Positions 1-9,683 of a stretch of DNA of 64,000 nt are shown here, one piece after another (within the stretch, counting starts at the first letter, position 1; the number at the start of each line of letters is the position of its first letter). Source of the DNA: Herbaspirillum sp. YR522 (GTDB taxonomy: Bacteria > Pseudomonadota > Gammaproteobacteria > Burkholderiales > Burkholderiaceae_D); NCBI RefSeq assembly GCF_000282575.1, contig NZ_AKJA01000116.1, forward strand, positions 62,001 through 126,000. The letters run 5' to 3'. Made by a program: the position numbers and the translations under genes. A model generated the notes under the pieces. The model was not told where the DNA came from, did not search any database, and was given only the letters and a program-made list of their open reading frames with translations.

Positions 1-60
1 GATGCTGGGGTAATAGAACTCGCAGCAAAATAGAAACCGCATGATGTCGTGTCGCCCCGT

Positions 61-1059
61 TTATCTTCTGACGATTGTTCTGACGATTCTTCTGGCGAGG
101 GAACGTGCGCGACCCAGCACAGGCTTGAGCCACTGGGTCCGGGTCCGCACCATCATATACTGGTACTTGAGGATGTCGGCACGTTCTTGCGCCCGTTGGC
201 GAACCTGCGGCGTATTGTACTGACGCGCCAACGCCTCGCCCGCATCGAGCACGAGCTGGCGCATGCGCGCCAGGTCAGGACGGCGCGAGAGCCGATGCAA
301 CGCGGAATGCGTCAGGGCAGCGGCGTCGACGCTGGCCTGGTCAGGGCTGGCCATGCCATTGGCCATGGCCAGGTTTTCCGCACAGATGGTAACCAGCTTG
401 TCGAGGAAGGGATTGGGCCCGGTACGCGACATGCTCTGCGGTACCTCGCGATAGACCAGCAGCCGCTCCGGCAAGTTGGCCACCTGGCCGGCGCGCGCCA
501 GTCGCGACCACAGCTCGTAGTCCTCCGGAGGCTGTCGCTCGCGGTCGGTGCTGTAGCCGCCCGCGGCTAGCACGCGGTCCCTGCGAAGCATCACCGAACT
601 ATGCACGAAGGGGTTGTTGAACAGCAGGTCGAAGCTCAGGGTGGCATGGTCGGTCGGATGCTGGTGCACACGGTCGGTCGGCTGGTCTTGTATCCAGATG
701 TCGGCGGCGCTTCCCAGCAGGATGCAATCGGGATGGGCCTCCATGTAGGCCAGCTGCTTTTCGAGCCGTTGCGGATGCGACAGGTCGTCCTGGTCCTGGC
801 GCGCGATGTAGCGCCCGTTGGCCAGTTGCAGGCCCCGATTGAGGGTAGCGGCCAGCCCCATGTTTTCCTGGTGCACGACCCTGATGCGCGGGTCGCTCAA
901 GGTGGCGAGGAGTTCGGCGGAATTGTCCTTGGAGCCATCATTGATGATCAGCAATTCGAATTCACCGAAGCTCTGCGCCAGGATCGAACGCACCGCCTGC
1001 ACCACATCGGCCGCACCGTTATAGACCGGCAGCAGCACCGTCACGGGGACGGCGTTCAC
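61..1059 (-). CDS. Glycosyltransferase family 2
   Basis: Probably transfers a sugar from a nucleotide donor onto the growing surface polysaccharide at the cytoplasmic face. The N-terminus has the GT-A opening VLLPVYNG, then INDGSKDN and a DQDD metal-binding segment, followed by PEDYELWSRL, all typical of GT2 enzymes. I place the start at a GTG whose GTGA overlaps the stop of the upstream GT11 gene, which gives 332 residues. A longer reading into that gene would precede the conserved GT-A start. It is the last gene of the polysaccharide operon visible here. Donor and acceptor cannot be read from the sequence. Confidence 0.85.
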   Translation of the reverse strand: MNAVPVTVLLPVYNGAADVVQAVRSILAQSFGEFELLIINDGSKDNSAELLATLSDPRIRVVHQENMGLAATLNRGLQLANGRYIARQDQDDLSHPQRLEKQLAYMEAHPDCILLGSAADIWIQDQPTDRVHQHPTDHATLSFDLLFNNPFVHSSVMLRRDRVLAAGGYSTDRERQPPEDYELWSRLARAGQVANLPERLLVYREVPQSMSRTGPNPFLDKLVTICAENLAMANGMASPDQASVDAAALTHSALHRLSRRPDLARMRQLVLDAGEALARQYNTPQVRQRAQERADILKYQYMMVRTRTQWLKPVLGRARSLARRIVRTIVRR

Positions 1060-1937
1060 AGGCGCACCCAGGCAGCAGGGATAAGGTCGCGCGTGTCGTT
1101 GGTGGCGTCCTTGAACCAGCGCTGCGGCGCCACTACGATCTTGTCTTCGGCCGGATTGAGCCAGGCGCCCCACCAGCTGAAGGAGCTATTGGCGATGATA
1201 TGGTGACGACAGCTCTTCATCAACATCATGTCGTAGATGCCGTGGTCGGCCGAGTTGATCTGCACGAAAGTGGCGGGATGGCCGATCTGCAGGTTCTCGC
1301 GCACCCATTCATGATCATCCGAGAAGACGAAGAAATGCGGCGCCTCGACCCGGCCACCGATATGCGCTACCGCATCGCGGTAGTAGTCCAGCGAACAGAC
1401 ACCATGATATTGGGCGGTATGGGCATTGCTGACGTAGTCGCCACGGCGCACGTGCAGCGACACCGCACCGGCGCCAGCCGTGGCGATCTGCGCAGCCATG
1501 GCGGCATTATCGGAGCCCCAGTCACCCTTGAGGGTGAATTCGTCCAGCAGGTGCTGGCGGATCCGGGCGAAATACCGTTCGCTTTGCCAGTAGCCGTCCA
1601 GGTAGACGGGCGCACTGGCCTGCTCGATGCGTGCATCGTAGGTAAAACTGGCTTCGCGCAGGATGCGATCGGCCGGCTGCGGCCACACCTTGCGCAGCAC
1701 CCGCGCCAGCAGCGAGGTGCCAGGGGTCGCGTTCACGCCCAGGCGCGCCAGCTGCTGGGCGCTTGCGGCAGTGGCGTCGATACGGAAGCCGTCGAGTTCG
1801 TAGCGCCGGAGCTCGTAATTGGCAAATCCAGATACATCCAGCAACAGGGGCGAGCCGACGCGCAAGGCCAGCGCACGCCCGGCGGCGTATTGGAACATCT
1901 GGTTGCCCAGTCCTCCGATGAGTCGAGTAGCTATCAT
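1056..1937 (-). CDS. Glycosyltransferase family 11 (alpha-1,2-fucosyltransferase-like)
   Basis: Likely a fucosyltransferase using the GDP-L-fucose made by gmd and fcl upstream in the same operon. The 293-residue protein opens with RLIGGLGNQMFQYA (about 5-18), carries the donor-binding HVRRGDY (162-168), and near the C-terminus SSFSWWGAWL (251-260). These are the three hallmark blocks of GT11. The start is the ATG whose ATGA overlaps the stop of the upstream FkbM gene. An in-frame ATG eight codons upstream lies inside that gene and before the conserved block. Presence of gmd-fcl supports fucose as the donor sugar; the exact linkage is inference. Confidence 0.9.
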   Translation of the reverse strand: MIATRLIGGLGNQMFQYAAGRALALRVGSPLLLDVSGFANYELRRYELDGFRIDATAASAQQLARLGVNATPGTSLLARVLRKVWPQPADRILREASFTYDARIEQASAPVYLDGYWQSERYFARIRQHLLDEFTLKGDWGSDNAAMAAQIATAGAGAVSLHVRRGDYVSNAHTAQYHGVCSLDYYRDAVAHIGGRVEAPHFFVFSDDHEWVRENLQIGHPATFVQINSADHGIYDMMLMKSCRHHIIANSSFSWWGAWLNPAEDKIVVAPQRWFKDATNDTRDLIPAAWVRL

Positions 1938-2653
1938 GCCTTGCGCTTCCAGTTTTCCCATACGAATTGATAGTGGTACACCTGCTCGTGCGTCACCGCC
2001 AGGCGCTCCTGGATACGCCGCATGCGGACGTCGGCATCAGGCACGAAATCATGGAACTGCACCTGGATGTCGCGCACATGCGTAATGAAACCCGTGTCGA
2101 TCAGATGCTCCAGCAGGTCGTATTCGCCCCCTTCGATATTGATCTTGAGCAAGGCAATCTCGGTGACCTGGTGCTGGTTGCACCATTGCCCGAAATCCCT
2201 GATCTCGATGCGCAATGCCTGGCCCACGTCGGCGTGCACCGACGAGGCGTCGTCGGCCAACGAAATGTCCATGAAGTCGTCGCGTGCACCGGCTGCAAAC
2301 GGATGCAGCACGATCCTCGAATTGTTGACGAAGCGTTCGGCAATGGCGCGCGCGAACTGCGGCACCGGTTCGAAGACATGGATGGTACACAGGTAGCGGC
2401 TGTAGATATCACTGCTCCATTGCCCCTGGTATCCGCCCAGGTCAACCACGATGTCATGCGCGGCCAACGGATATTGCTGGCGCAGCGTAGCGTCGCCCTG
2501 GTCGGCCACCCAGCGCTGGTGGGCCAGTTCCTTCTCGGTCTTCAATGGCGGCGGCGGCGGTGGTGGCGGCGGCGGCGGCGGATCGATCCGGTCGGCCAGG
2601 TGCTGCAAACGATAGGAAGCGCTGCGCAATACCCTGAGCAAGAGATTGAGCAT
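1934..2653 (-). CDS. FkbM-family methyltransferase with a 12-proline tract
   Basis: Predicted SAM-dependent O-methyltransferase of the FkbM type, probably acting on a sugar of the surface polysaccharide. The 239-residue protein has motif I DLGGYQGQW (71-79), then VFEPVPQFA and LKINIEGGEYDLL, as expected for FkbM proteins. Unusual is an uninterrupted run of 12 prolines at residues 25-36 between a short amphipathic N-terminus and the catalytic domain. Translation of such a run normally needs elongation factor P. The start (MLNLLLRVL) follows the stop of the upstream gene by two bases, and the stop overlaps the GT11 start as ATGA. Confidence 0.85.
   Translation of the reverse strand: MLNLLLRVLRSASYRLQHLADRIDPPPPPPPPPPPPLKTEKELAHQRWVADQGDATLRQQYPLAAHDIVVDLGGYQGQWSSDIYSRYLCTIHVFEPVPQFARAIAERFVNNSRIVLHPFAAGARDDFMDISLADDASSVHADVGQALRIEIRDFGQWCNQHQVTEIALLKINIEGGEYDLLEHLIDTGFITHVRDIQVQFHDFVPDADVRMRRIQERLAVTHEQVYHYQFVWENWKRKA
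2546..2581 (-). repeat. Triplet repeat encoding polyproline
   Basis: Twelve consecutive CCG or CCA triplets on the minus strand (CGG/TGG on the plus strand), inside the FkbM-type gene. The tract is nearly pure, 4 CGG, 2 TGG and 5 CGG flanking units after one TGG. It can change length by slippage without shifting the frame. It encodes residues 25-36. Confidence 0.95.
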
Positions 2654-2655
2654 CG

Positions 2656-3543
2656 TCACTCCCAGGCACGGGTAGCGACCGGCACGCCACAACGACGCGC
2701 CAGGGCGAAGTCGGCGCGGGCGGCATCGAGCTGCCTGTCATGCTCGTGCAGCAGGCCGCGCCAGTAGCAGAAATGTCCGCCGATGCCGTACTTGAGCGAA
2801 TCGGCGTAGAAATCGGGCAGCATCATCAGCGTCTGGCGCTCCTCGCCCCTGGCCGTGGCGAGCATGGCCTCCCAGCGCGAGGTCGCCTCGCACGGGGTCG
2901 AGTTCAGTCGCAGCGCCATGGCGGCTTGCACCACGTCGCTGACCTGTACCTTGTTCCACAGGTACGCCGGCATGGCGATCATGACGTCGCCGGCCATGAA
3001 GGCGCGGAAATTACCAGGCAGCGCTTCGAGCGCCTCCATCAGCCGAAGCAGGCTGGGATAACCGCCATTGGCCTCATGCGTCTCGAAGCCTTCGGGAAGG
3101 TCGATGAAATAGCGGATGTCATCGATGAGAATGACATCGCGGTCGCGTCCGCGCCGGGCGATCAAGGCCAGTTCGGTCATGATGGGCGTGTTCTCTGCCG
3201 CGCGCGCGGTGGATCCGCCGCTCCAGTGGGCGTCGAGCCAGATCGTGGCTGCGTTGCCGCCGGTCATGTCCAATGCATGGTCGAGCATACGCGCAGAGTC
3301 GCCATGCAGCAGCCTCACGCCGCTGTCGGTGGCGAATTTCTTGAGCGCATCGCGGTAGAGCTGGTCCGACAGCTCTATCGATACCACCCGTTCGAACAGC
3401 GGGCTCATTGCCGCGGTGGTGTGTCCCAGATAGGTGCCGGTCTCGATGAATGTCCGGGTGCTGCCGATATCGCGCAAGGGGCGGATCCTGTCGGGTGACA
3501 GGACGTTGGCGCCATCCTTCAATAAACGCATTTCAAGATGCAT
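2656..3543 (-). CDS. Class I SAM-dependent methyltransferase-like protein
   Basis: 295 residues. The first two thirds look like a Rossmann-type methyltransferase: FIETGTYLGHTT as motif I, VVSIELSDQLY for the acidic strand-2 end, and ATIWLDAHWSGG followed by VILIDDIRYF later. It is distinct from the two FkbM proteins next to it. The last 90 residues hold a stretch (FCYWRGLLHEHDRQLDAARA) that resembles a degenerate TPR. The ATG at 3543 is preceded by GAGG at a suitable distance. The substrate is not known. Its place between FkbM genes and glycosyltransferases suggests polysaccharide modification, which is inference. Confidence 0.7.
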   Translation of the reverse strand: MHLEMRLLKDGANVLSPDRIRPLRDIGSTRTFIETGTYLGHTTAAMSPLFERVVSIELSDQLYRDALKKFATDSGVRLLHGDSARMLDHALDMTGGNAATIWLDAHWSGGSTARAAENTPIMTELALIARRGRDRDVILIDDIRYFIDLPEGFETHEANGGYPSLLRLMEALEALPGNFRAFMAGDVMIAMPAYLWNKVQVSDVVQAAMALRLNSTPCEATSRWEAMLATARGEERQTLMMLPDFYADSLKYGIGGHFCYWRGLLHEHDRQLDAARADFALARRCGVPVATRAWE

Positions 3544-3595
3544 TGAAAACTACCTCGTGTATGACTGAAAGTTGCCGCTGGTCGGCCTACCCTGC

Positions 3596-4456
3596 TCACG
3601 CCTTGCCGCGCTTGGCCTTGAAGCGGTCGAGCGCCTCATAGTAAGCCTGGCCCTGGCCGGCGGGCAGTTGGCGCAACTCCGGGGGCAACGGCTGGATGTC
3701 CTCGTCCCGGATTTCCACGCCGTGCCAGACCAGCGTCTTCTCGCCGGCTACGACGACTTCGCCGTTGTAGCCGTGGAACAGGGCCGCCTCGAATTGCCGG
3801 CTCTTTACCTGCGATGGGCGATAGGTCGGGATGCCATGGCGCTGGCACAACTCTGCCGGCATGAAGAAGCCATTCCAGTCGGTCGCCGCTACCAGGGCGT
3901 AACCCTTTTCCCTGGCCAATTCGTCCAGCGCGGCCAGCGAATTGCCAAAATTGAGCTGTGGATCGTTATCCTGGACGTAGCCCACATGCGCCGGAATGGT
4001 GGGATTGAATTCGATCACGCACAGCAACGCCGAATGACGCTGCAGCGCATTCCACACATGATAGTCATTGCCGTCGATGTCGATCGACAACACGGTGATC
4101 TCGTCGGGCGCATCGACACGATCCAGCAGCGCGTCAAGCGCGTTGTCGCCGGTCGTGCCGACGTAGGCGTTGAGCGCGCTGATACGGTCGTTGCCGCCAT
4201 AGTTGCGCAGCAAGTCCTGGAAGCGGGTGCTATCGCCCTCGATGAAGCAGCCGCTCCAGCCCTTCTCGGCCAGCCAGGCGCTATTGGACAGATGCTTGCC
4301 ATCCCATGCGCCGAACTCGACGAAGTAACCGGTATCTATCCCCGCCAAGCCCAGCAGATATTCGATTACACCGTCTTCCCCACACTGGGAAAACACGTTC
4401 TTCCGGTACTGATCGAATGGGTTACGGAGCTCTTCATCAAAGACTTTGATTTTCAT
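3596..4456 (-). CDS. FkbM-type methyltransferase
   Basis: 286 residues. It starts with a segment (SQCGEDGVIEYLLG) common in FkbM-like proteins of polysaccharide clusters, followed by motif I YFVEFGAWDGKHLSNS, FIEGDSTRF and TVLSIDIDGNDYHVWNAL. The pattern points to SAM-dependent O-methylation. It lies directly downstream of the exporter ATPase gene, with a gap of 37 bp. Known O-antigen systems couple chain-terminal methylation to a C-terminal domain of Wzt. Whether this protein does that here is inference from position. Confidence 0.75.
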   Translation of the reverse strand: MKIKVFDEELRNPFDQYRKNVFSQCGEDGVIEYLLGLAGIDTGYFVEFGAWDGKHLSNSAWLAEKGWSGCFIEGDSTRFQDLLRNYGGNDRISALNAYVGTTGDNALDALLDRVDAPDEITVLSIDIDGNDYHVWNALQRHSALLCVIEFNPTIPAHVGYVQDNDPQLNFGNSLAALDELAREKGYALVAATDWNGFFMPAELCQRHGIPTYRPSQVKSRQFEAALFHGYNGEVVVAGEKTLVWHGVEIRDEDIQPLPPELRQLPAGQGQAYYEALDRFKAKRGKA

Positions 4457-4493
4457 GTCGGTTTTACGAAAGTGACCCTGGGGCCATCGGTTA

Positions 4494-5807
4494 TCAGGTG
4501 AGCGTGCGGTACGACCATTGCAGCCTCGGCCGGCTCAGTCCGGGCAAGGCGCCGTTCCAGCCGTGTCGGCGCGTATCGGCTGCAGACGGCTCGTGCATCT
4601 CGAAGCGCAGCGCATTTTCCACCGCGAAGTGCAACGGCGCCTCGAGCTCATAGCTGCTCAGGGCCAGCATGACGGTAAAGCGGCCCACGTTGAACTGGAA
4701 CGGGTCGATATGGCACATGGCCTCGTATTCGCCGGGACCGGTCTGGGCCGTGTCCTCGGGGAAGGAAATGAAGAACCGATTCCCGGATTCGTCATAGAAG
4801 TGGAAGTTTGGAACCAGGCGATACGGGACATCCTTCAGCACCCGGTAGCGCAACGTGATGGCAAAGGACTCGTTGATATCGAGGTTGCCGCGGGCCATGC
4901 CCTGGCTATCGACCACCGCGCCGCCGATGCATACCGCGTAGTCCGGGCACTGGATGTGCGTTTCAGCGTTGGCATCCGGAAACTCGAAACTTGGCTTGTG
5001 CCAGGCCTCGCCCTCGGCTTCAGCCAGCACCGTGCGCAGGTAATCGGTGGCCGCATCTTCCACCGAAGAAAAGGACACCACCCTGCCCTGCTTGAGGTAC
5101 AGGGCCTTTTCACACATCGCCTTCACCGCTGCCATGCTATGACTGACGAAGATGACAGTACGACCGTCACCGGTGAGCTCCTTCATGCGGTCCGCGCAAC
5201 GTTTCTGAAATGCCTGGTCGCCCACCGACAATACCTCGTCGACGATGAGGATGTCCGGATCGAGCCAGGCCGATACCGAAAAAGCGAGGCGCACATACAT
5301 GCCGCTGGAGTAATGCTTGACGGGGGTATCGAGGAATTTTTCCACCCCCGAGAACGAGACGATCTGGTCGAACTTCTTCTTGATCTCGCTGCGCGGCATG
5401 CCCAGGATGGCGCCGTTGAGGAAGATGTTTTCGCGGCCGGTCAGCTCCGGGTGGAAACCGGTGCCGACCTCGAGCAGGCTGGCCACCTTGCCACGAATGG
5501 AGATGCGGCCCTCGGTGGGCTCGGTGATGCGGCTGAGCAACTTGAGCAGGGTGGACTTGCCGGCGCCATTGCCGCCGATGATAGCAATGCGTTGCCCTTC
5601 CCCGACCTCGAAGGAGACATCCTTCAAGGCCCAGAACTGCTCGGACGGGCTGGCCTTGGGCTCTTCGGCCTGGATCACCTCGGGTGACCTGCGCAGGCGG
5701 GCAAAGGGACGCGTGAGAACTTCGCGAATCGACCTCGCCCCGCCACTGTTGGTGTGGTTGATGAGATATCGCTTCGACAGATTCTCAACCTTGATGGAGT
5801 AACTCAT
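4494..5807 (-). CDS. wzt: Polysaccharide ABC exporter ATPase (Wzt-like) with C-terminal domain
   Basis: ATP-binding subunit that powers export of a lipid-linked polysaccharide across the inner membrane together with the adjacent permease. Walker A GGNGAGKST is at 78-86, the signature YSSGMYVRLAFS near 165, and Walker B ILIVDEVLSVGD near 185. The 437-residue length exceeds the roughly 250 residues of a bare ATPase. The extra 190 residues match in position the carbohydrate-binding domain that in Escherichia coli O8/O9a-type Wzt recognises the modified chain end. The start lies three bases after the permease stop, so the two are probably coupled. Confidence 0.9.
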   Translation of the reverse strand: MSYSIKVENLSKRYLINHTNSGGARSIREVLTRPFARLRRSPEVIQAEEPKASPSEQFWALKDVSFEVGEGQRIAIIGGNGAGKSTLLKLLSRITEPTEGRISIRGKVASLLEVGTGFHPELTGRENIFLNGAILGMPRSEIKKKFDQIVSFSGVEKFLDTPVKHYSSGMYVRLAFSVSAWLDPDILIVDEVLSVGDQAFQKRCADRMKELTGDGRTVIFVSHSMAAVKAMCEKALYLKQGRVVSFSSVEDAATDYLRTVLAEAEGEAWHKPSFEFPDANAETHIQCPDYAVCIGGAVVDSQGMARGNLDINESFAITLRYRVLKDVPYRLVPNFHFYDESGNRFFISFPEDTAQTGPGEYEAMCHIDPFQFNVGRFTVMLALSSYELEAPLHFAVENALRFEMHEPSAADTRRHGWNGALPGLSRPRLQWSYRTLT

Positions 5808-5810
5808 GTG

Positions 5811-6638
5811 TCAGATCACGTCGGCGAAGTTTGCTTCGGACTTTCGGAAATACCAGATCCCGCCGGCCAGTATGAGGATGCTCCCCACCACGGAAATGGC
5901 AAATCCCGGCCAATAGAGTTGGCTATCCTGGCCCAGCAGGCACCAGCGGAAACCGTCGATCACCCCGACCAGCGGATTGAGCGAATACAGGAAACGCCAT
6001 TTTTCCGGAATCAGGTTGGTCGCATAGCCCACCGGCGAAATGTAGATGCCCAGCTGCAGGCAAAACGGAATGAGGTGGCGGAAATCGCGATAACGTACGT
6101 TCAGGGCGGCCGCCCACAGCCCCAGCCCGAAGGCAATGACGGCGGTAAACAGCGAAAACAACGGCAACAGCAGGATGCGCCAGTCGGGCCAGTGGTTGTA
6201 CCAGACCAGCATGACCAGCAGCAGCAGGCAGGAAATAAGGTAATCCACCAGGCACACCAGCAGCGTGCTGCACGGGACGATCAAGCGCGGGAAATAGATC
6301 TTAGAAAGCAGGTTGGCGTTTCCTACCAGGCTGTTGCTGCACTCGGTGAGCGCGCTGGAGAAAAAGAACCAGGGCAACATGCCGGTCAGCACCAGCAGCG
6401 GGTAGGGCACACCGTTGGAAGGCAGGTTGGCGATACGACCGAACACCACCGAGAACACCAGCATCGTCAACAGCGGGCGGATGATGACCCAGCTGGCCCC
6501 GATCAGGGTCTGCTTGTAGCGCACGAGGATATCCCGCCACGCCAGGAACAACAGCATTTCGCGGTGCGACCAGATATCGCGCCAATAACCATTGGAACGA
6601 GCTCCGCTCTCAATGATGACGACCGGTTGAGAGGACAT
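5811..6638 (-). CDS. wzm: Polysaccharide ABC exporter permease (Wzm-like)
   Basis: Membrane subunit of the ABC-2 type exporter. The 275-residue protein has about six hydrophobic helices and the family segment WRDILVRYKQTLIGASW near the N-terminus, followed by the permease core including YISPVGYATNLIP. With the adjacent ATPase it defines an ABC-transporter-dependent export route rather than a Wzx/Wzy one; no flippase or polymerase is seen in the window. It begins five bases after the rfbA stop. Confidence 0.92.
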   Translation of the reverse strand: MSSQPVVIIESGARSNGYWRDIWSHREMLLFLAWRDILVRYKQTLIGASWVIIRPLLTMLVFSVVFGRIANLPSNGVPYPLLVLTGMLPWFFFSSALTECSNSLVGNANLLSKIYFPRLIVPCSTLLVCLVDYLISCLLLLVMLVWYNHWPDWRILLLPLFSLFTAVIAFGLGLWAAALNVRYRDFRHLIPFCLQLGIYISPVGYATNLIPEKWRFLYSLNPLVGVIDGFRWCLLGQDSQLYWPGFAISVVGSILILAGGIWYFRKSEANFADVI

Positions 6639-6643
6639 AGAAA

Positions 6644-7528
6644 TCAGTGGTGAGGATTGCGCAGCAGGTTATGCAGGTATTTGCCATAGGAATTCTTCAT
6701 CATCGGTGCGGCCAGCTTTTCCAGCTGTTCAGCCGTGATGTAGTTTCGGTGGAAGGCAATTTCCTCGGGGCAGCCAATCTTGAGTCCCTGGCGCTTTTCG
6801 ATGGTGGCAATGAATTGTCCCGCGTCCAGCAGCGAATCGTGCGTGCCGGTATCAAGCCAGGCATGTCCTCGCCCCATGACCACGACGTTCAGTTCGCCGC
6901 GCTCGAGGTAGGTGCGGTTGACGTCGGTAATCTCGAGCTCGCCCCGTGCCGAAGGCTTGAGATTCCTGACGATGTCGACCACCTGGTTGTCGTAGAAATA
7001 CAAGCCGGTCACGGCGAAATCGGATTTCGGGTGCTCCGGTTTTTCCTCCAGGCTGACGGCCCGGTTGTTCTGGTCGAACTCGACCACCCCGTAGCGCTCG
7101 GGGTCGTTGACGTGATAAGCGAACACGGAAGCGCCGGACTGTTGCGAGGAAAGCCTGGCGAGGTCGTGACCCAACTGGTTGCCGTGGAAGATGTTGTCGC
7201 CCAGGATCAGCGCGCTGTTCTGGTTACCCAGGAAGGACTGGCCGATCGTAAACGCCTGCGGCAGCCCATCCGGGCTTTCCTGCACGGCGTAGGTGAAGTT
7301 CATGCCCCACTGGCTGCCATCGCCCAGCAGTTGCGAGAAGCGCGGCGTGTCCTGCGGCGTGGAGATGATCAGGATGTCGCGAATCCCGGCCAGCATCAAC
7401 GTCGTCAATGGATAGTAGATCATCGGCTTATCGTAGATCGGCAGCAATTGCTTGGACACCGACAGGGTTGCCGGATACAGCCGCGTTCCCGAGCCTCCCG
7501 CAAGAATCAAACCTTTTCGTGCAGTCAT
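6644..7528 (-). CDS. rfbA: Glucose-1-phosphate thymidylyltransferase
   Basis: Makes dTDP-glucose from dTTP and glucose-1-phosphate, the first step towards dTDP-deoxysugars. The N-terminal nucleotidyltransferase signature [13 protein letters not shown] is followed by [17 protein letters not shown] and the conserved GWLDTGT-like block ([12 protein letters not shown]). At 294 residues it is standard RmlA size. The start is the ATG overlapping the rfbB stop as ATGA; 22 upstream in-frame residues lie within rfbB. The later rhamnose genes rfbC and rfbD are not in this window. Confidence 0.95.
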   Translation of the reverse strand: MTARKGLILAGGSGTRLYPATLSVSKQLLPIYDKPMIYYPLTTLMLAGIRDILIISTPQDTPRFSQLLGDGSQWGMNFTYAVQESPDGLPQAFTIGQSFLGNQNSALILGDNIFHGNQLGHDLARLSSQQSGASVFAYHVNDPERYGVVEFDQNNRAVSLEEKPEHPKSDFAVTGLYFYDNQVVDIVRNLKPSARGELEITDVNRTYLERGELNVVVMGRGHAWLDTGTHDSLLDAGQFIATIEKRQGLKIGCPEEIAFHRNYITAEQLEKLAAPMMKNSYGKYLHNLLRNPHH

Positions 7529-8586
7529 TGGCGTTCCTTGTAATTGCTGTCGATCCATTCGCGATAGGACCCATCGGCTACCTGCTCGACCCATTGCTGG
7601 TTGTCGAGATACCAGCGCACGGTTTTGTCGATGCCGGAGTCGAAGGACTCCTGTGGGAACCAGCCCAGTTCGGCCTGGATCTTGGTGGCATCTATGGCAT
7701 AGCGCACATCGTGTCCAGGCCGGTCCTTGACGAACTCGATCTGGTCCGCATAGCTGCCGCTAGCCTTGGGAGCATAGGCGTCGAGCAGCGCGCAAATGGT
7801 GCGCACTACCTCGATATTGCGTTTTTCGTTGTTGCCGCCGACGTTGTAGGTCTCACCCGGCCGGCCCGCGTCGAGCACTGCGCGAATGGCGCGGCAGTGG
7901 TCGACCACGTATAGCCAGTCGCGGATCTGCTGGCCATCGCCATAGACCGGCAAGGACTTGCCGGCCAAGGCATTGCGGATCACCAACGGAATGAGTTTTT
8001 CCGGAAAGTGATAAGGGCCATAGTTATTGGAGCAGTTGGTTGTCAGTACCGGCAGCCCATAGGTGTGGTGGTATGCCCGTACCAGATGATCGCTGGCCGC
8101 CTTGCTCGCCGAATAAGGGCTATTGGGAGCATATTGGTTGCGCTCGTTGAAAGCAGGATCCTGCTTGCCGAGGCTGCCATATACCTCGTCGGTGGAAACG
8201 TGCAAGAAGCGCAAAGCCAGCTTGCCCTGCTCATCCAACCCGGCATGGTAGGCGCGCACGCTCTCCAACAGGTTGAAAGTGCAGACGATGTTGGTCTGGA
8301 TGAAATCGGACGGGCCATGGATGGAGCGGTCGACATGCGACTCTGCGGCGAAGTTGATAATCGCGCGCGGACGATGTTGCGCCAGCAGGCCATTGACCAG
8401 GCCTGAATCGCCGATGTCACCACGCACGAAGATGTGCGAGGGGTTATCCGCCACCGAATGCAGGTTCGCCAGGTTGCCGGCATAGGTGAGCTTGTCGAGG
8501 TTGACCACCGGCTCATCGCAATGCGCCAGCCAGTCCAGGACGAAATTACTGCCGATGAAGCCAGCGCCTCCGGTTACCAGGATCAT
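7525..8586 (-). CDS. rfbB: dTDP-glucose 4,6-dehydratase
   Basis: Converts dTDP-glucose to dTDP-4-keto-6-deoxyglucose with tightly bound NAD. The extended SDR fold is evident: [11 protein letters not shown] at the N-terminus for the cofactor, [12 protein letters not shown] containing the Asp-Glu pair of the dehydratase site, and YSASKAASD with the catalytic Tyr and Lys. The length of 353 residues is normal. The start overlaps the fcl stop as ATGA and the stop overlaps rfbA in the same way. Confidence 0.96.
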   Translation of the reverse strand: MILVTGGAGFIGSNFVLDWLAHCDEPVVNLDKLTYAGNLANLHSVADNPSHIFVRGDIGDSGLVNGLLAQHRPRAIINFAAESHVDRSIHGPSDFIQTNIVCTFNLLESVRAYHAGLDEQGKLALRFLHVSTDEVYGSLGKQDPAFNERNQYAPNSPYSASKAASDHLVRAYHHTYGLPVLTTNCSNNYGPYHFPEKLIPLVIRNALAGKSLPVYGDGQQIRDWLYVVDHCRAIRAVLDAGRPGETYNVGGNNEKRNIEVVRTICALLDAYAPKASGSYADQIEFVKDRPGHDVRYAIDATKIQAELGWFPQESFDSGIDKTVRWYLDNQQWVEQVADGSYREWIDSNYKERQ

Positions 8587-9683
8587 TGTTGCTGGACCTT
8601 GAGATAAGATTCATACGTCATTGCGATTCCAGCTCGCAGGGAAGCGACACCAGGCTTCCATCCGAGACCGGACATCTGCGATACATCGAGCAGCTTGCGC
8701 GGTGTGCCGTCAGGCTTGCTGGTGTCGAACACGACGTCACCCTGGAAGCCGACCACATCCATGACTGTCAGGGCCAGTTCGCGAATGGTCACGTCGGACC
8801 CGGTGCCGATGTTGTAGAAATCCTTGCCAACCTGGTGCTCCATCAGGAAGACGCAGGCATCGGCCATGTCATCGACATACAGGAATTCGCGCAACGGGGT
8901 GCCGGTCCCCCACACCAGCAGCTGCGACTGCGGCGCATGCCCTGCGGCCGCGACGATATTCCCACCCGCATCACGCTGGCAACCGATATGAAGCAGGATC
9001 TCATCCGGGATTTGCCCGTAGGTTCGCTCGTCGCGAGCAATCCCGTCCAGGTCTGCGGCCATTCCCAGTTTCGTCAGGTGCATCTTGCGGATCAGCGCCG
9101 GCAGGACATGGCTCTTGTTGAGGTCGTAGTTATCGAACGGACCGTACAGGTTGGTCGGCATGGCACTGACATAGCGGGTGCCATACTGGCGGTTATAGCT
9201 CTCGCACATCTTGATGCCTGCGATCTTGGCGATGGCATAGGGCTCGTTGGTCTGCTCCAGCGGACCGGTGAGCAAGTAGCTTTCCTTGATCGGCTGGGCG
9301 CAATCGCGCGGGTAGATGCAGCTGGATCCCAGAAAGCAAAGATCCATCACGCCTGCCTGGTAGGCGCCGTGGATGAGGTTGTTCTGGATGGCCAGGTTCT
9401 GGTAGATGAACTCTGCCCGATAGACGTTATTGGCCTGGATGCCACCGACTTTTGCCGCAGCGATGAATACGTAGTCAGGACGGTACTCGGACAGGAACGC
9501 GAAGACCGCTTGCTGGTCGAGCAGGTCCAGTTCGGCGCGGCTGCGCGTGATGATGTTCGCGTAGCCCTTGGCCTGGAGATTTCTGACAATGGCCGAGCCC
9601 ACCATGCCGCGGTGCCCCGCCACGAAGACTTTGGCTTCTTTGCTAATGGTCATTTTTCTGGGGACGTCCGCAGACGTTTTCAT
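8583..9683 (-). CDS. fcl: GDP-L-fucose synthase
   Basis: Epimerase-reductase that turns GDP-4-keto-6-deoxymannose into GDP-L-fucose using NADPH. It has [18 protein letters not shown] as cofactor loop, GSSCIYP, and [16 protein letters not shown] with the catalytic Tyr and Lys. At 366 residues it is about 40 longer than the E. coli enzyme. Ten of these are at the N-terminus and depend on using the ATG that overlaps the gmd stop (ATGA). An internal ATG at 9653 would match the family start better but lacks a clear ribosome site. A further insertion lies mid-protein around [14 protein letters not shown]. Confidence 0.95.
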   Translation of the reverse strand: MKTSADVPRKMTISKEAKVFVAGHRGMVGSAIVRNLQAKGYANIITRSRAELDLLDQQAVFAFLSEYRPDYVFIAAAKVGGIQANNVYRAEFIYQNLAIQNNLIHGAYQAGVMDLCFLGSSCIYPRDCAQPIKESYLLTGPLEQTNEPYAIAKIAGIKMCESYNRQYGTRYVSAMPTNLYGPFDNYDLNKSHVLPALIRKMHLTKLGMAADLDGIARDERTYGQIPDEILLHIGCQRDAGGNIVAAAGHAPQSQLLVWGTGTPLREFLYVDDMADACVFLMEHQVGKDFYNIGTGSDVTIRELALTVMDVVGFQGDVVFDTSKPDGTPRKLLDVSQMSGLGWKPGVASLRAGIAMTYESYLKVQQQ

